DNA of 64,000 nucleotides from Bacteroides sp. CAG:770 (GTDB taxonomy: Bacteria; Bacteroidota; Bacteroidia; Bacteroidales; UBA932): positions 10,071 to 74,070 of the forward strand of contig FR890577.1 of NCBI GenBank assembly GCA_000435075.1. The letters are read 5' to 3'. The first letter of the stretch is position 1. Each line of letters opens with the position of its first letter. The position numbers and the translations under genes were made by a program. Shown in pieces: positions 18,427 to 28,600 of the stretch. The notes beneath the pieces are model-generated. The model worked only from the letters and a program-made list of their open reading frames with translations, did no database searches and was not told the origin of the DNA.

Positions 18427-19317
18427 TTAGGTTCTTAAATTCCAGAAATCATAATAATTGTACCACTGCTCGGGATGAAGTCTCAGCTCATTTTCCAAAG
18501 AGACTGTAAACTGATCCACAATCGCATCTTCCACGCCTCTGCGTCCGGATGGGACATCCGCCTTCACAAATTTGAAGCTGTATGTCCTATGTACCTCACG
18601 TACAGCATAATAGAAGATTACCGGCACATGGATTCTCGCAGCTATATGGAACGGACCGAACGGGAGACGGATATCTCTTCCCAGCATCTTCCCATCCAGA
18701 AGTTTCTCTTCATTGACATATCTGTCCGCCATGAAACAGACAAGCTCACCTCTGCTTAGAGCCTCCGTTATCATGAAGACGTGGGCAATGTTGTCCTTGT
18801 TCACAGGTATGATTTTGAATGCTGCGTCAGGGTCCTGATTCTTGGCCAGGACTTCCTTGATGTCAGCATGTTCATTGTCATACATTACCAGATTCAGTTT
18901 TGCTCTGAATTCCTTGAAGAATGGCTCCCCTGCCGCCCAGTTTCCGAAATGCGCACCCATGACTATGGCCCCGTCCCCGGCCAATACCGAATCGCGCATA
19001 AGTTCGAGATTCTCAAACTCAAACCGGAATCTGTCCTGAAGGCCGGCGGAAATGGCGAATCTGTCAATGATGGACTGGCCGAAAGAGTAATAGTTCTTCC
19101 AGATGAAAATGGCAGACTTCAATACGCCGTATCCCAGAACTTTTCTGGCATAATGCCATATCTCTACAGTGGAACGAGGTGCCGCCGGGATGAAATAAAA
19201 GGACACAAAAAAAAGAAGGACATAGGCTGTCCCCAGTCCGCAATGCTTTATCAGAAATATGAAGATTGCGTAACCAGTCTTTCCTCCTCTGGATTTACCC
19301 TGCCAGCCTCTTGCCAT
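18427..19317 (-). CDS. LpxL/HtrB-like lysophospholipid acyltransferase
   Basis: The 296-residue protein has an N-terminal membrane helix (about 15-45) and the acyltransferase motif GAHFGNW (the HX4D/E box), followed by a segment with FMADRYVNE and GRDIRLPFGPF. These match the lipid A late acyltransferase family. The LpxL-like enzymes in polyene loci are thought to move the acyl chain from the ACP to a lipid acceptor. It sits between the ACP gene and the methyltransferase gene on the same strand. Confidence 0.85.
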   Translation of the reverse strand: MARGWQGKSRGGKTGYAIFIFLIKHCGLGTAYVLLFFVSFYFIPAAPRSTVEIWHYARKVLGYGVLKSAIFIWKNYYSFGQSIIDRFAISAGLQDRFRFEFENLELMRDSVLAGDGAIVMGAHFGNWAAGEPFFKEFRAKLNLVMYDNEHADIKEVLAKNQDPDAAFKIIPVNKDNIAHVFMITEALSRGELVCFMADRYVNEEKLLDGKMLGRDIRLPFGPFHIAARIHVPVIFYYAVREVHRTYSFKFVKADVPSGRRGVEDAIVDQFTVSLENELRLHPEQWYNYYDFWNLRT

Positions 19318-19348
19318 ATTACATATTCAAGTTTAGCAAGCTATACCA

Positions 19349-19600
19349 TTACTTGCAGATATCCAATCTTTCACAGAGAAAGTCATAGAAATCGGCGAAA
19401 GTCTTGACCGATGCAAAATCCTCTTTTTTCATGACATAGCCGAAATTCTTTTCCACAAGCACGACAACATCTACTATATCCAGGCTGTCGAGATCCAAGA
19501 CTCCCATCAGTGATGCATCCGGCTGCATGTCAGCCACATCCGCCTCAAACTCCTCGGACAACACTTCATTGACTTTATTTATAAGTTCTTCCCTGGTCAT
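19349..19600 (-). CDS. Acyl carrier protein (first gene of the polyene-like operon)
   Basis: The 83-residue protein has the phosphopantetheine motif LDLDSLDIV with Ser39 and an acidic helix II. It is the promoter-proximal gene of the right half of the locus, 31 bp before the acyltransferase. Its second ACP partner is at 15212-15469. Two different ACPs per locus are usual in aryl-polyene clusters, one for initiation or transfer and one for extension. Which does which cannot be told here. Confidence 0.9.
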   Translation of the reverse strand: MTREELINKVNEVLSEEFEADVADMQPDASLMGVLDLDSLDIVDVVVLVEKNFGYVMKKEDFASVKTFADFYDFLCERLDICK

Positions 19601-19621
19601 TTATTCAATTCTTAAAGTCCG

Positions 19622-19651
19622 CGAATTTAGTTATTTCTCGCGTCTTTTCAA
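19622..19651 (-). promoter_or_regulatory. Promoter of the right half of the polyene-like locus
   Basis: On the minus strand, TTG (19649-19651) is followed after 19 bp by TAAATTCG (19622-19629), one base off TAnnTTTG. The ACP start codon at 19600 is about 20 bp downstream. Confidence 0.5.
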
Positions 19652-19770
19652 AGAAGGCCGTACCAGCAAGCATATTAAGTGACATTCGAAAAATAACCTG
19701 CCTCATCTTAAGGAATCCTTACCAAAAGGCACTTTCCGAAAAAATGTGAGCCTGTTCGCGGGAAATATAT

Positions 19771-19778
19771 TAACTTTG
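19771..19778 (+). promoter_or_regulatory. -7 element of the lipoprotein/PagL-like operon
   Basis: TAACTTTG is a perfect TAnnTTTG, 46 bp before the chosen ATG at 19825. The upstream position has TTC rather than TTG. It is divergent from the lipid-locus promoter at 19622-19651. Confidence 0.5.
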
Positions 19779-19824
19779 TGGTGCACATAAGTTTGCAGGC
19801 CTGAATTTGTTTAGACGACAGACA

Positions 19825-20352
19825 ATGACATTGAAAAATTTCATCTTGACAGCGTTCCTTGCGGTCATGACCGCATGCAATCCCGGTGTGTTCGTAAATG
19901 ACATCGGGCCTTCGGCCAAGGAACTGACTTTCAGCGCGGCCGGAGAGACCAAGGAAATCAGATTCAACAGCAGCGACTGGGGAATCATCGAATTGAGGGC
20001 CGGAATGAATGTATTGAACGTGACTGTCTATCCCGACAATGATGAGCCGTTCACGACGACCTCTCCGAAACTTTACGGCACCGGCAGGATTATAGTAGAT
20101 TTCGGAGACGGAAGCGAGTGGAAAATCGTCAGACCGACTGGAAAATCCATGGTCATCACTTCTGGAAGAAACAACATGTCCTACTACCGGTGTTTCTCCA
20201 TGATATTGTCCAACAATGTGAGCCAGGAGTCAATCGATATTCTCCAAAAATCAGGTTCCCAGGATTCTGACGATACAGGTCCAGTCTCTATCGGGCTTAA
20301 TGATGACCAGGACAATGACCAGACACCTTTCGGTAATATAAATCAGATATGA
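19825..20352 (+). CDS. Lipoprotein of unknown function, coupled to the PagL-like gene
   Basis: From the ATG at 19825 the 175-residue product has a leader ending in AVMTAC (lipoprotein Cys about residue 17). A TTG at 19807 could start earlier but would lengthen the leader. The segment from about 30 to 110 looks like one small beta-sandwich, with KELTFSAAGETKEI and NDEPFTTTSPKLYG, similar to the Ig-like modules common in Bacteroidota surface lipoproteins. The end is acidic and low in complexity. Its stop overlaps the next start as ATGA, so both are probably made together. Confidence 0.7.
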   Translation: MTLKNFILTAFLAVMTACNPGVFVNDIGPSAKELTFSAAGETKEIRFNSSDWGIIELRAGMNVLNVTVYPDNDEPFTTTSPKLYGTGRIIVDFGDGSEWKIVRPTGKSMVITSGRNNMSYYRCFSMILSNNVSQESIDILQKSGSQDSDDTGPVSIGLNDDQDNDQTPFGNINQI

Positions 20353-21650
20353 AAAGGCAAAGAATAACTGTGTGGCTTCTTGCTGTCTTTGTCGGGATGT
20401 CCGTCTCGGCATCTCCGGCCTTCGGGCATGACGGATATGACGATAAAAAGGTCACTCACCATGTCGGCCTGGACGCCAGAGGTTCGTGGCTGGTTCCGAC
20501 GCATCAGTTTTTCAGCGGAGAAAACAAATTGGGCAAACCTCTGGACAAAGCCGTCTCCGCACACCTGCAGTATTCGTTTTCTTTTCCGGAGGCGAGTGTC
20601 TTCGGACAGATTTATCCCACTGCATATCAGGGAGTCGGAGTAGCATGGAACAACTTCTTCGACCCCGAGGAAATGGGGTCACCGGCTGCCGTCTATGTCT
20701 TTCAGGGCGCCCAAATAGCAAAGATCGGGAGGAAGGTTTCGCTGGATTATGAGTGGAATTTCGGCGTATCTGCAGGCTGGCATCCATATCGCGAAAATCT
20801 CGACGGAAGCGGAAGGGAAAATGTCGCCAATCAGGTTGTCGGGTCCAAGGTCAATGCCTATATCAATGCGGGGCTCATGGTTTCATGGAGGCCCACACCG
20901 GCATTGACCATCAACGGAGGCATTGACCTGAGCCATTTTTCTAATGGCAACACGGTTTATCCGAACGGCGGCGTCAATCTTCTGGGCGCGAGAATCGGCG
21001 CAGCCTACAGCTTTGGTGCCGAGAAAGTTAGGGAGCCGTCGCTGGACAATCATGCCCTCTTTTGCTCCAATGATTTCATGACCGGACTGAAAAACCGGGA
21101 GATGGAAAGGTCAGATTTCAGCAAAGATTTCAAGCATAGGTTTTCGGTAGATATAACCGTATTCGGCGCCGGAAGGGCAAAGGGAATAAAGAGAGACAAT
21201 GAGAGCTTTATCTGCAAGGGCAGATTCGGCATTCTCGGCGTCAATGTCAATCCGTTATACCGCGTCAACAAGTTCCTCCAGGCCGGTTTTTCCGTGGACG
21301 TGCAATATGACGAAAGTGCCAATATACAGAACCACGTAGCCGGTACGGTGGCCACTGACACGGGCTACGAACTCAGATTCTATCGTCCACCACTGAAAGA
21401 ACAGCTTGCAGCAGGCCTGTCGCTTCGCGCCGAGCTGATGATGCCTATTTTCACTGTCAATGTCGGTATCGGCCACAATGTCATATACAAAGGCGACGAC
21501 CTGGCCGGTTGGTACCAGATCGTCGCTCTTAAAGCAAGCCTTACAAGTCATATTTTCCTGCATATCGGCTACAAACTCAACAAGTTCCATGATCCGAACA
21601 ATCTGATGCTCGGGGTCGGTTTCAAGTTCGGAGGCAGCCGGAAGATTTGA
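20349..21650 (+). CDS. PagL-like acyloxyacyl hydrolase / outer-membrane barrel
   Basis: The 433-residue product has a signal peptide (about 1-26) and alternating strands rich in aromatic residues, as in an outer-membrane barrel. The segment LSHFSNGN, with His196 and Ser198, followed by PNGGVNL, matches the HxSNG active-site motif of lipid A 3-O-deacylase PagL. The protein is more than twice the size of classical PagL. The extra C-terminal half, with a final GFKFGG strand, may form more strands or a second barrel-like part. It is transcribed divergently from the polyene-like locus, which could mean a role in outer-membrane lipid remodelling alongside that pathway. Confidence 0.72.
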   Translation: MKRQRITVWLLAVFVGMSVSASPAFGHDGYDDKKVTHHVGLDARGSWLVPTHQFFSGENKLGKPLDKAVSAHLQYSFSFPEASVFGQIYPTAYQGVGVAWNNFFDPEEMGSPAAVYVFQGAQIAKIGRKVSLDYEWNFGVSAGWHPYRENLDGSGRENVANQVVGSKVNAYINAGLMVSWRPTPALTINGGIDLSHFSNGNTVYPNGGVNLLGARIGAAYSFGAEKVREPSLDNHALFCSNDFMTGLKNREMERSDFSKDFKHRFSVDITVFGAGRAKGIKRDNESFICKGRFGILGVNVNPLYRVNKFLQAGFSVDVQYDESANIQNHVAGTVATDTGYELRFYRPPLKEQLAAGLSLRAELMMPIFTVNVGIGHNVIYKGDDLAGWYQIVALKASLTSHIFLHIGYKLNKFHDPNNLMLGVGFKFGGSRKI

Positions 21651-21725
21651 TGTCATTCAGGGGTTCACCATGGCCAGACGACTCATTTCGAGTTCGCCGG
21701 GATGACTTGAGTACATTGAATGATC

Positions 21726-23687
21726 CTATTTCTTCAGAACCGGCAGTTCCAGATATGAAACTGCAGATTTGACTGTGATGTCAGCTGTTTTGTAGGCATC
21801 AGCTGTCGCTGTATTCTGGTTCTCGACCCATGTCTGAGGGTTCATAGCAATCAGCGGAAACCAGCTTCCCTGCACCTGCACCATAACCTGATGTCCAGGC
21901 ATGAAGATGTGGTCAATGTCGCACATCGGAAATTCCACTCTGACTGTTTTTCCGGATTTCACAGGTTCTCCCTTGTCGAATCCTCCGCTATATCTTACAG
22001 GCATAACATCGCCTCTTACAAGCATTTGATAGCCGTCCGGACGTACGTCAATGAGTTTCACGATAATATCCGCGTCCGCGAGCTTTTCCGCACCGTCAAC
22101 GCTCATTTCAATGACAACGTTTACCGGTCCCGCAAGATGCAGTTCTTCTGTCAATGTCTCTGCGCGATATGTCAAAACGTCTTTTCTTTCAGATGCAAAG
22201 GTCTGGTCTGCAACCATATACGCTCGGTCTCGGCTTGTAGCCTTGCTATTCATATATGGTACCGGATTCTGCGGGTCTGATGTGATTCTGCGGCTGCCTT
22301 TCTGAGGTTTGCCTCTGCCTTCCATTACGAGTTCGCCGTTTCCGGAGAGATACAATTTACTGAATTTCATATCTTTAGGTGGCCAGACGTCGTATGATCC
22401 GGTAAGTGTGGCAGCATTGACCCCGACCATTTTTGACTTCATTGTCTCTGACGATGGAAGGACATTGACCTTGGCCGGTGCTTTTCCTTTTCCTTCGAGG
22501 TAGTAGGCGAAGAACGGGTATTCGACGCAGTCCTGGTACCATGCGCCTGAGGCTTCGCCGAAGTATGCCTCCGACAGGTGATTGATGGTTCTGTTGTTCC
22601 ATCCGCCGTGGTACCATGGGCCGGCTGCGAGGTACAATTCGCTTTCCGGGGACAGTTCTTTCATCTTGTAATATGTTCTGAACGCGCCGTAGCAGTCTTC
22701 CGCGTCGTAGAATCCGCCTGTGACGAGCATAGGGATTTTTATGTCAATGAGGTGAAGGCTTGGATCTCTGTCAATCCAGAACTGGTCGCGGTCAGGGTGT
22801 TTCATCATGTCTGACCAGAATCTCAAGCTGTCTCCGAAGAAGGCAGAGAGTTCGTCCATCGGCTTGCCTCTGAAGTACTCGTAGATGTCTTCCTTGATTT
22901 TTACGAGGTTTGACATGCCTACAGCAGATGGTTTCCTGAATTCTCTATAGAATCCGCCTCCAAATCTGTAACTATCTGTAAGACAGAGTGCTCCATTGTG
23001 GTGTGCGTCGTCACCCATGTACCAGTCTGTAGCCGGAGCCTGAGGTGATACGGCCTTGATTGCAGGGTGTTTTGCCAATGTTGCCATAGTGGTGTAGAAT
23101 CCGCCATAGGAAACGCCTTTCACTCCGACGATTCCAGTGTTTTTGGTGTTTGCGAGCAGCCATTCAACGCTGTCATATACGTCAGTGGCGTCGTCTGTCT
23201 GCACTTTTCCATCCACGACGACTGTGTCCGCGGCGCCGTCAACGCCAGATACATACGGCCTCATGTTTTCGTATGTTCCGGTGCTCAGGAATTTGCCCCT
23301 GACATTCTGTACGACAATGATATATCCGTCCGCGACATAGTTTGCCATATCGCCGGTCAACCCGCTGTAATACACTCCTCGAATTTTTCCGTTCTCTGTT
23401 TCACCCGGTTTAAGTCCATATGGTTTCCGCGAATACGGTGTCAATGTCAGCATGATCGGAGACTTCTGTTTCCCGATTCTGCCCAAGTATTCGTCTGTCG
23501 GTTCGTATATCGCCGTGTAGATTTCTTCTCCGTCCCTAACTTCGACCATGACTTCCCTCTTGGTATAGTTTTCATTAAGCCATGAGTCATTTACAATCCG
23601 TCCGTTCTGGGCCGATGCGATGGTTGTGCCCATCAATAGTGCCTGCACAATGGTCAGAGAAGCTGCAATCTTCAGTTTTTTCTTCAT
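21726..23687 (-). CDS. Secreted CocE/NonD-family serine hydrolase
   Basis: The 653-residue protein has a signal peptide (about 1-26) and the alpha/beta-hydrolase part of the S15/CocE family: TLTPYSRKPYG, the oxyanion region VVQNVRGKFLSTG, and the nucleophile GVSYGGF, with the Asp near YDAEDC. The C-terminal 230 residues are the jelly-roll domain with DADIIVKLIDVRPDG and PMCDIDHIFMPGH. Members are X-Pro dipeptidyl-peptidases or acyl-ester and beta-lactam acylase-like enzymes. The substrate is unknown. It appears to be a single-gene unit. Confidence 0.88.
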   Translation of the reverse strand: MKKKLKIAASLTIVQALLMGTTIASAQNGRIVNDSWLNENYTKREVMVEVRDGEEIYTAIYEPTDEYLGRIGKQKSPIMLTLTPYSRKPYGLKPGETENGKIRGVYYSGLTGDMANYVADGYIIVVQNVRGKFLSTGTYENMRPYVSGVDGAADTVVVDGKVQTDDATDVYDSVEWLLANTKNTGIVGVKGVSYGGFYTTMATLAKHPAIKAVSPQAPATDWYMGDDAHHNGALCLTDSYRFGGGFYREFRKPSAVGMSNLVKIKEDIYEYFRGKPMDELSAFFGDSLRFWSDMMKHPDRDQFWIDRDPSLHLIDIKIPMLVTGGFYDAEDCYGAFRTYYKMKELSPESELYLAAGPWYHGGWNNRTINHLSEAYFGEASGAWYQDCVEYPFFAYYLEGKGKAPAKVNVLPSSETMKSKMVGVNAATLTGSYDVWPPKDMKFSKLYLSGNGELVMEGRGKPQKGSRRITSDPQNPVPYMNSKATSRDRAYMVADQTFASERKDVLTYRAETLTEELHLAGPVNVVIEMSVDGAEKLADADIIVKLIDVRPDGYQMLVRGDVMPVRYSGGFDKGEPVKSGKTVRVEFPMCDIDHIFMPGHQVMVQVQGSWFPLIAMNPQTWVENQNTATADAYKTADITVKSAVSYLELPVLKK

Positions 23688-23764
23688 TATCTAGTGTTTT
23701 TTGTCCTGTTTTATAGGGTTTGCGTCCTATGAGTCTTTCCGCCCCGGCCGGGCGAAACAGAATG

Positions 23765-23795
23765 TAAAGTTAGGATAAGAAACGGAGAGGCGCAA
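23765..23795 (-). promoter_or_regulatory. Probable promoter of the CocE-type hydrolase gene
   Basis: On the minus strand TTG (23793-23795), 20 bp and TAACTTTA (23765-23772) give a near-consensus promoter about 80 bp before the start. A GC-rich hairpin-forming stretch (about 23740-23757) lies in the leader. Confidence 0.4.
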
Positions 23796-24469
23796 GAGGA
23801 GAGTGGGAAACAAAGGATGTTTTCTCACACCGTCTTTCAAGGGTGATGGCCTTAATCGACACGTCATAGATTTTCGTGATTGGTCACGCCTGTATGACAT
23901 TGACAACGCCCTAGGGCCATTTGACGTGGCAGAGATTGACTTTCATGAGGTGGTTCATGACTAAGATACATCTGCGTGGCTATGCCGCGTGGACACCCGC
24001 GGAATTTTAGAATCATCCGTCCGGGACGAATTCCGGCAGTCGGGACGATGCCACGGCCCTCTCTGTAACACATTGATAATCAAGGACCGTTTATTTTAAG
24101 CGTGGATTTCCGATGATTTTTTGGCCACTAATCCACATCAAATTTTATAACACCCTATGAATCAAACTATTGCAAAACTCGATGTGGCGCCGTCCCGACA
24201 ACAAAAGCGCGGAATCTCGGGACACAGGGTTTTTCCCTTGTCCAGGAATGGGGAAAGATGGAAATGAACCCAATATGAACTTGTTTCATTAAGAAATATT
24301 GACGACCATTGCAACCAACAAAGATTAGTGAGGTTTCTAGACTACAGATGTGTATAATGCCAAAGATATTATAAGTATTTAGAGAGTTTTAAATCTGAAC
24401 AACATAATATCCCCAACTAAAGTTTTTTTGCAAAAACAAACTTTTTAACAATAGTATTTCAGCATTGAT
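23796..24469. other. Long non-coding stretch at the left edge of the island
   Basis: About 670 bp beyond the hydrolase promoter hold no gene I can support. The left 270 bp are balanced in composition and include one CATTGAC (about 23898), like the backbone. From about 24100 the DNA turns AT-rich and the motif stops. No tRNA, direct repeat or attachment site is evident. The change of composition near 24.07-24.1 kb is my best guess for the left boundary of the acquired DNA. Confidence 0.5.
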
Positions 24470-24787
24470 ATGAAAAGAGTTATTTTAATTATTGTGTTAT
24501 GGATCGGCGTATTATCAACACCAGCCTTTGCTCAAATTGGTGGAATTGGATATACTCCGACATTTCAGGTTACAACCAGAAATCTCCGGCAGGTCGTATT
24601 AGACGATGGAATCTACAAAGTTTCCGTAGAATGCCAATCACATACAGGACACAAGGCAACCTATACATTATATGTTAAAGTACAGCAGGATAATGTTACA
24701 TACATATATTTTGACAATGGAGGATACATTCATAGTGGATATAATAATAGTGGCTATACCTGGCGAGGTGGAGGCATTCAAGTGTAG
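24470..24787 (+). CDS. Small secreted protein of unknown function
   Basis: The 105-residue product has a clear signal peptide (about 1-21, ending STPAFA), so it is exported. The mature part is rich in Tyr, Gly and Thr with alternating hydrophobic residues (YTLYVKVQQDNVTYIYF) and ends in a Gly/Tyr stretch, as in small beta-rich surface proteins. I do not recognise a family. It lies alone at the left end of the AT-rich island, 268 bp before the HEPN-like gene. Confidence 0.6.
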   Translation: MKRVILIIVLWIGVLSTPAFAQIGGIGYTPTFQVTTRNLRQVVLDDGIYKVSVECQSHTGHKATYTLYVKVQQDNVTYIYFDNGGYIHSGYNNSGYTWRGGGIQV

Positions 24788-25024
24788 GAAAAGTTTGGTA
24801 ATCTGCGGAATATGAAGTAATTTTGCTCATGAAGTAAAGGAAAAATGTTTCTTGTTTTTAGCATTATAAAAATAACATTTAATCCTCTTATTACCAAATA
24901 ATTATGAGGATTCCTTTACTTTCTTTATGAGTATTCAGGATAGATGATTACTCAAGTAATAGTTGCAACACGATAAATATTGCCATATGTGAAACAAAAT
25001 GCGAATAGAATGGAGAATTATTCG

Positions 25025-25032
25025 TAAATTTG
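25025..25032 (+). promoter_or_regulatory. -7 element upstream of the HEPN/ATPase/WYL operon
   Basis: TAAATTTG is a perfect TAnnTTTG, 23 bp before the ATG at 25056. No TTG is found at the usual distance upstream, which would suit a regulated promoter. Confidence 0.4.
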
Positions 25033-25055
25033 AATTTGCTAAAAAGTGATTCGTA

Positions 25056-25631
25056 ATGCTTTATACAGAATATTTGGAATGCGCGAAAAAGCATGTTCTT
25101 GGATGCGGACAAATGCTCGCCTCATATAAAGAAGGCGGCCAAAATGATATCAACGTCTGGCTTGAACTTTATTATTTATCCGGATATATTCTGGAGGCTA
25201 TTACCGTATATTCTGTGTATAAACTTGGAGGCTGGCAAAGCAATGTAGATATTCGAGTCCATGACAAGGTATTTGTCGATGCCAACAACGTAGACTTTTA
25301 TGGATATGACAGAGTACTCAATACACCACATGGCAAATCATATCCATACAGAGACCAAACCACATGTCCATTAGCTATTAAGCACCACAACTTTCGTGAA
25401 ATCATCAACTCAAAACTTAGAATTGAGCCCTGCTTCAAAACTATCCCTTATTTTGGTACTTGTGACCCACGTGATATCGATAGCGACATTGTTACTTTAC
25501 TCGATAACTGGAGCGTAAATGTACGCTATGAAAGTGCTGCGACGACATCTGCCAATTTGACAAAGGACAAAATCTCAAGGCTATATTCAACTTGTCTTTC
25601 AATAGTCACGGAGGTAATTAAAAACGTATAA
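25056..25631 (+). CDS. HEPN-like helical protein, first gene of a putative defence operon
   Basis: The 191-residue protein is mostly helical at both ends. The segment WLELYYLSGYILEAITVYS (about 31-50) matches the second helix pattern of HEPN domains (YLxGYxxE), and the C-terminal helix (ISRLYSTCLSIVTEVI) fits the closing helix. The usual HEPN RNase motif RX4-6H is not evident, so it may be a non-catalytic or divergent member. It is 55 bp upstream of the giant ATPase gene and probably in one operon with it and the WYL gene. Its function is unknown. Confidence 0.5.
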   Translation: MLYTEYLECAKKHVLGCGQMLASYKEGGQNDINVWLELYYLSGYILEAITVYSVYKLGGWQSNVDIRVHDKVFVDANNVDFYGYDRVLNTPHGKSYPYRDQTTCPLAIKHHNFREIINSKLRIEPCFKTIPYFGTCDPRDIDSDIVTLLDNWSVNVRYESAATTSANLTKDKISRLYSTCLSIVTEVIKNV

Positions 25632-25686
25632 CAAGTTGTCGCACATTCAAAATCACCTTTCGATAACAAGATAATAGAATAAAAAT

Positions 25687-28600
25687 ATGATACAGATTTC
25701 GAAGATTGCCCACAAACTCCAGGACTTCTTGAATGAACTTCTCGAAGATAACATAGTCAAAAAGTACAAGATCTTTATTCGAATAAATCATTTTATTGAT
25801 GTTTATGTGGTTGCAGACAAATATACCGAAGACTCTTTTTTGAGTGAATTCCACGCTTACTTGAATGGCGAGTACAGTTTTCTTCCTCAGAAAATAAAGG
25901 TCCACGTAATTCCATCAACCGATATGGATGATCCTTTCAATGCAAACACATTCCTCAATGGAGAGAACTGCATTGATGGTGGTCCTCGTTACAGATTTGA
26001 CTCCCTTTTGCCTGGCAAGACTGTGAAGAAATATGGTCCTACCCATAAAGTTGTACCGATTGTCACTTTCTACAGCTATAAGGGAGGCATGGGAAGAACC
26101 ACGTCTATGGTTGCATGTGCAATGGATTTGGCTATCAATCATAACAAGAAAGTTGTAGTTATTGATTGCGACCTTGAGGCTCCAGGATACTTAAACTTTT
26201 TTAATCTTTCTGAGCATATCGGTTTGAAGGAAGGGAAAGTGAATGGTCTTGTTGAATTCTTTAGCGATACCCAGTTCTATTCTTCCACTGACGATATAGA
26301 TATAAACGACTATATGATCAATGTCGGGCTCGGAAGTAAAAATGCAGAGTCATTTGAGAATCTTGAGAACATTTGGTTGGTACCTGCTGGAAACTTGAAT
26401 GAGGTATTCTCGGATACTGACAGTTCCACATACCGCAATGATTATCTTGAGGGCTTATCAAGAATCAATCTCTCCAACGTTGATTCCATCGTAAATAGTT
26501 TTGAACTTCTCTTCTCTAAAATCAAAGAGACTGTTAATCCAGACATAATTCTATTGGACTCTCGTACTGGATTTAACGATATTTTCGGCACAGTTGCATT
26601 ATATCTATCTTCTTGCGTTGTCGGTTTCTTTGGATTCAACAGACAAACTCAGCCGGGCTTGTTTAACCTTCTTGATGAATATAATGCCCCAGAGAACCAC
26701 TTCAAACTAAATCTTGTATTCTCGATACTTCCTATCGAAGCAGATGAGGAATGGATTGCCAAGCATAGAAGCAAGATTAACGATTATCTCTCATTTAAAG
26801 GTGCTCAGGATAAAGATATCCCGTCATACTTGTACCTACACAGAAATGCACTCTTGGAGAAAATAGGCACTGACGATGAGCGTTCTGACTCAATGTTCAT
26901 TCAGTTGATAAAGAACAAATCGTTTGCCGACTACTCAGAGTTGTTTGAAAAAGTTCTAGCATTGATTCCGAAGAAGGATGATTCTTCCGAAATGTTGAAG
27001 GATATGCCTTCAAGTCAACTGAGAAACGTGATTCTGAAGGAACTCAAGATATCACTTTCCAAGGTAAAGAACTTTGCTGAAGATGTCAACGAACTTGACG
27101 AAAGTTGTTTCTTTTATCGTCAATGCATGAAAGACTTGTTTAACCCAGACAAATTCTTGATACAAGGATATAAAGGAACAGGTAAGACATATCTCTACAG
27201 GGCCCTTGCAGACCCCGTAATCTCAAAGAAAATCCAGGAATGGGCTGGTGTCCCTCATGGGCAGACTCAGGAATCGTTGTTCGTTAATGTCTTGCCTAAA
27301 GTCGAAGGTGATAAAGGATATCCTTTCAAGAGTATCCAATACAATCAGATTGAGGAACCAGATTACTATTTCAATTGTTTCTGGCAAATCTACACATGGA
27401 ACTCCCTCATGCTTCTTGATGAGTTCAAAGAGATTAGAGAATCCAGTGAGTTGGCATCTGAAATACTTGAAATTCGCGGTGGAGAGACTGCAAAACGCTT
27501 CAACAGATTGATTGACAATGGTGTCGACACATTGATTGTAATTGAAAAAGACCTCGAAAGAATCAACGACTATCTCGTTGAAAACAACAAGAGGATATTT
27601 GTCCTTTACGATAGACTCGATACGTGCATCAACCCTCTTCGTTGGAACAAGGCCGTTTCTCCTCTCATTGATTATTGGAGAGACAATAGCGTCACATATT
27701 CCAACATAAGGCCAAAGATTTTCCTTCGCACTGATTTATTCAGGCAGATTGAAGGAACAAATACAGCACGCCTCGCAGACAACATCATCAATATCGAGTG
27801 GTCTATTGGGGAAGTATTTGCTTATTTCTTCAAACTGATATTTGCCAACAAGAAGTCAGCAGATGCATATTGGGCCATTGCACAAAAAATCGGTTTGAGC
27901 AAAGATTATATCAACAACACCAAACGATCATTTGCAGACAACCTGAACCAGTTCAAGTCAATGGACCAGGCTCAGATGATGCCGATTATCCAGATTTTCT
28001 TCGGAAAAGCAGTTAAAGTTGGTCCGGCTTATCTGGGCTCACCGTGGGATTATTTCAGTCGTGAACTTGCAAATGCTGATAACAGTTCTATCAGTTTGCG
28101 TCCGTTTATCAACACAATGGACAATAATGCGATTGACCGTGCTCTCTCAAGAACTGAGAAATACATCAAAGAATTGGTCAGCCCTGAAATCTACGCATCT
28201 AAGGATGTCCGAGATCATACTACAGAGACATATTTCAACGATCTTACTCAGGATGCATTCAGTAAGGATTTACAGAAACTGAGAGAGGTTATCAGAACCG
28301 CAGGTGGAGAAAAATTCCGATACAAATCCCTCAATGAGCAGTTATTCAATGATCTCCTGTCAACCACCTTCGATAGGATTGGAGACAGTGAAGTTGTCAA
28401 GACAACCAAGGATCTCAAGGATATGATATTCGCTAATGGTATCATGGCCGAAAAGATTACAACAAAGGGTAGATATTATAGGTTTGCCCCAATCTACCAT
28501 TACACTTGGGGTCTTGAGAACTCAGATCTTGAATTTGAGGATAGAAGAGAAAAGAAGAAAGCCAAAGTTGATGCAATTGATAGTAAAATAGAGGATGGAA

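Noticed and set aside
23864..24073. 69-codon minus-strand frame in the long intergenic stretch
   Set aside because: Its composition is Arg/Pro/Gly-rich without a protein-like pattern, and no promoter or neighbour supports it.
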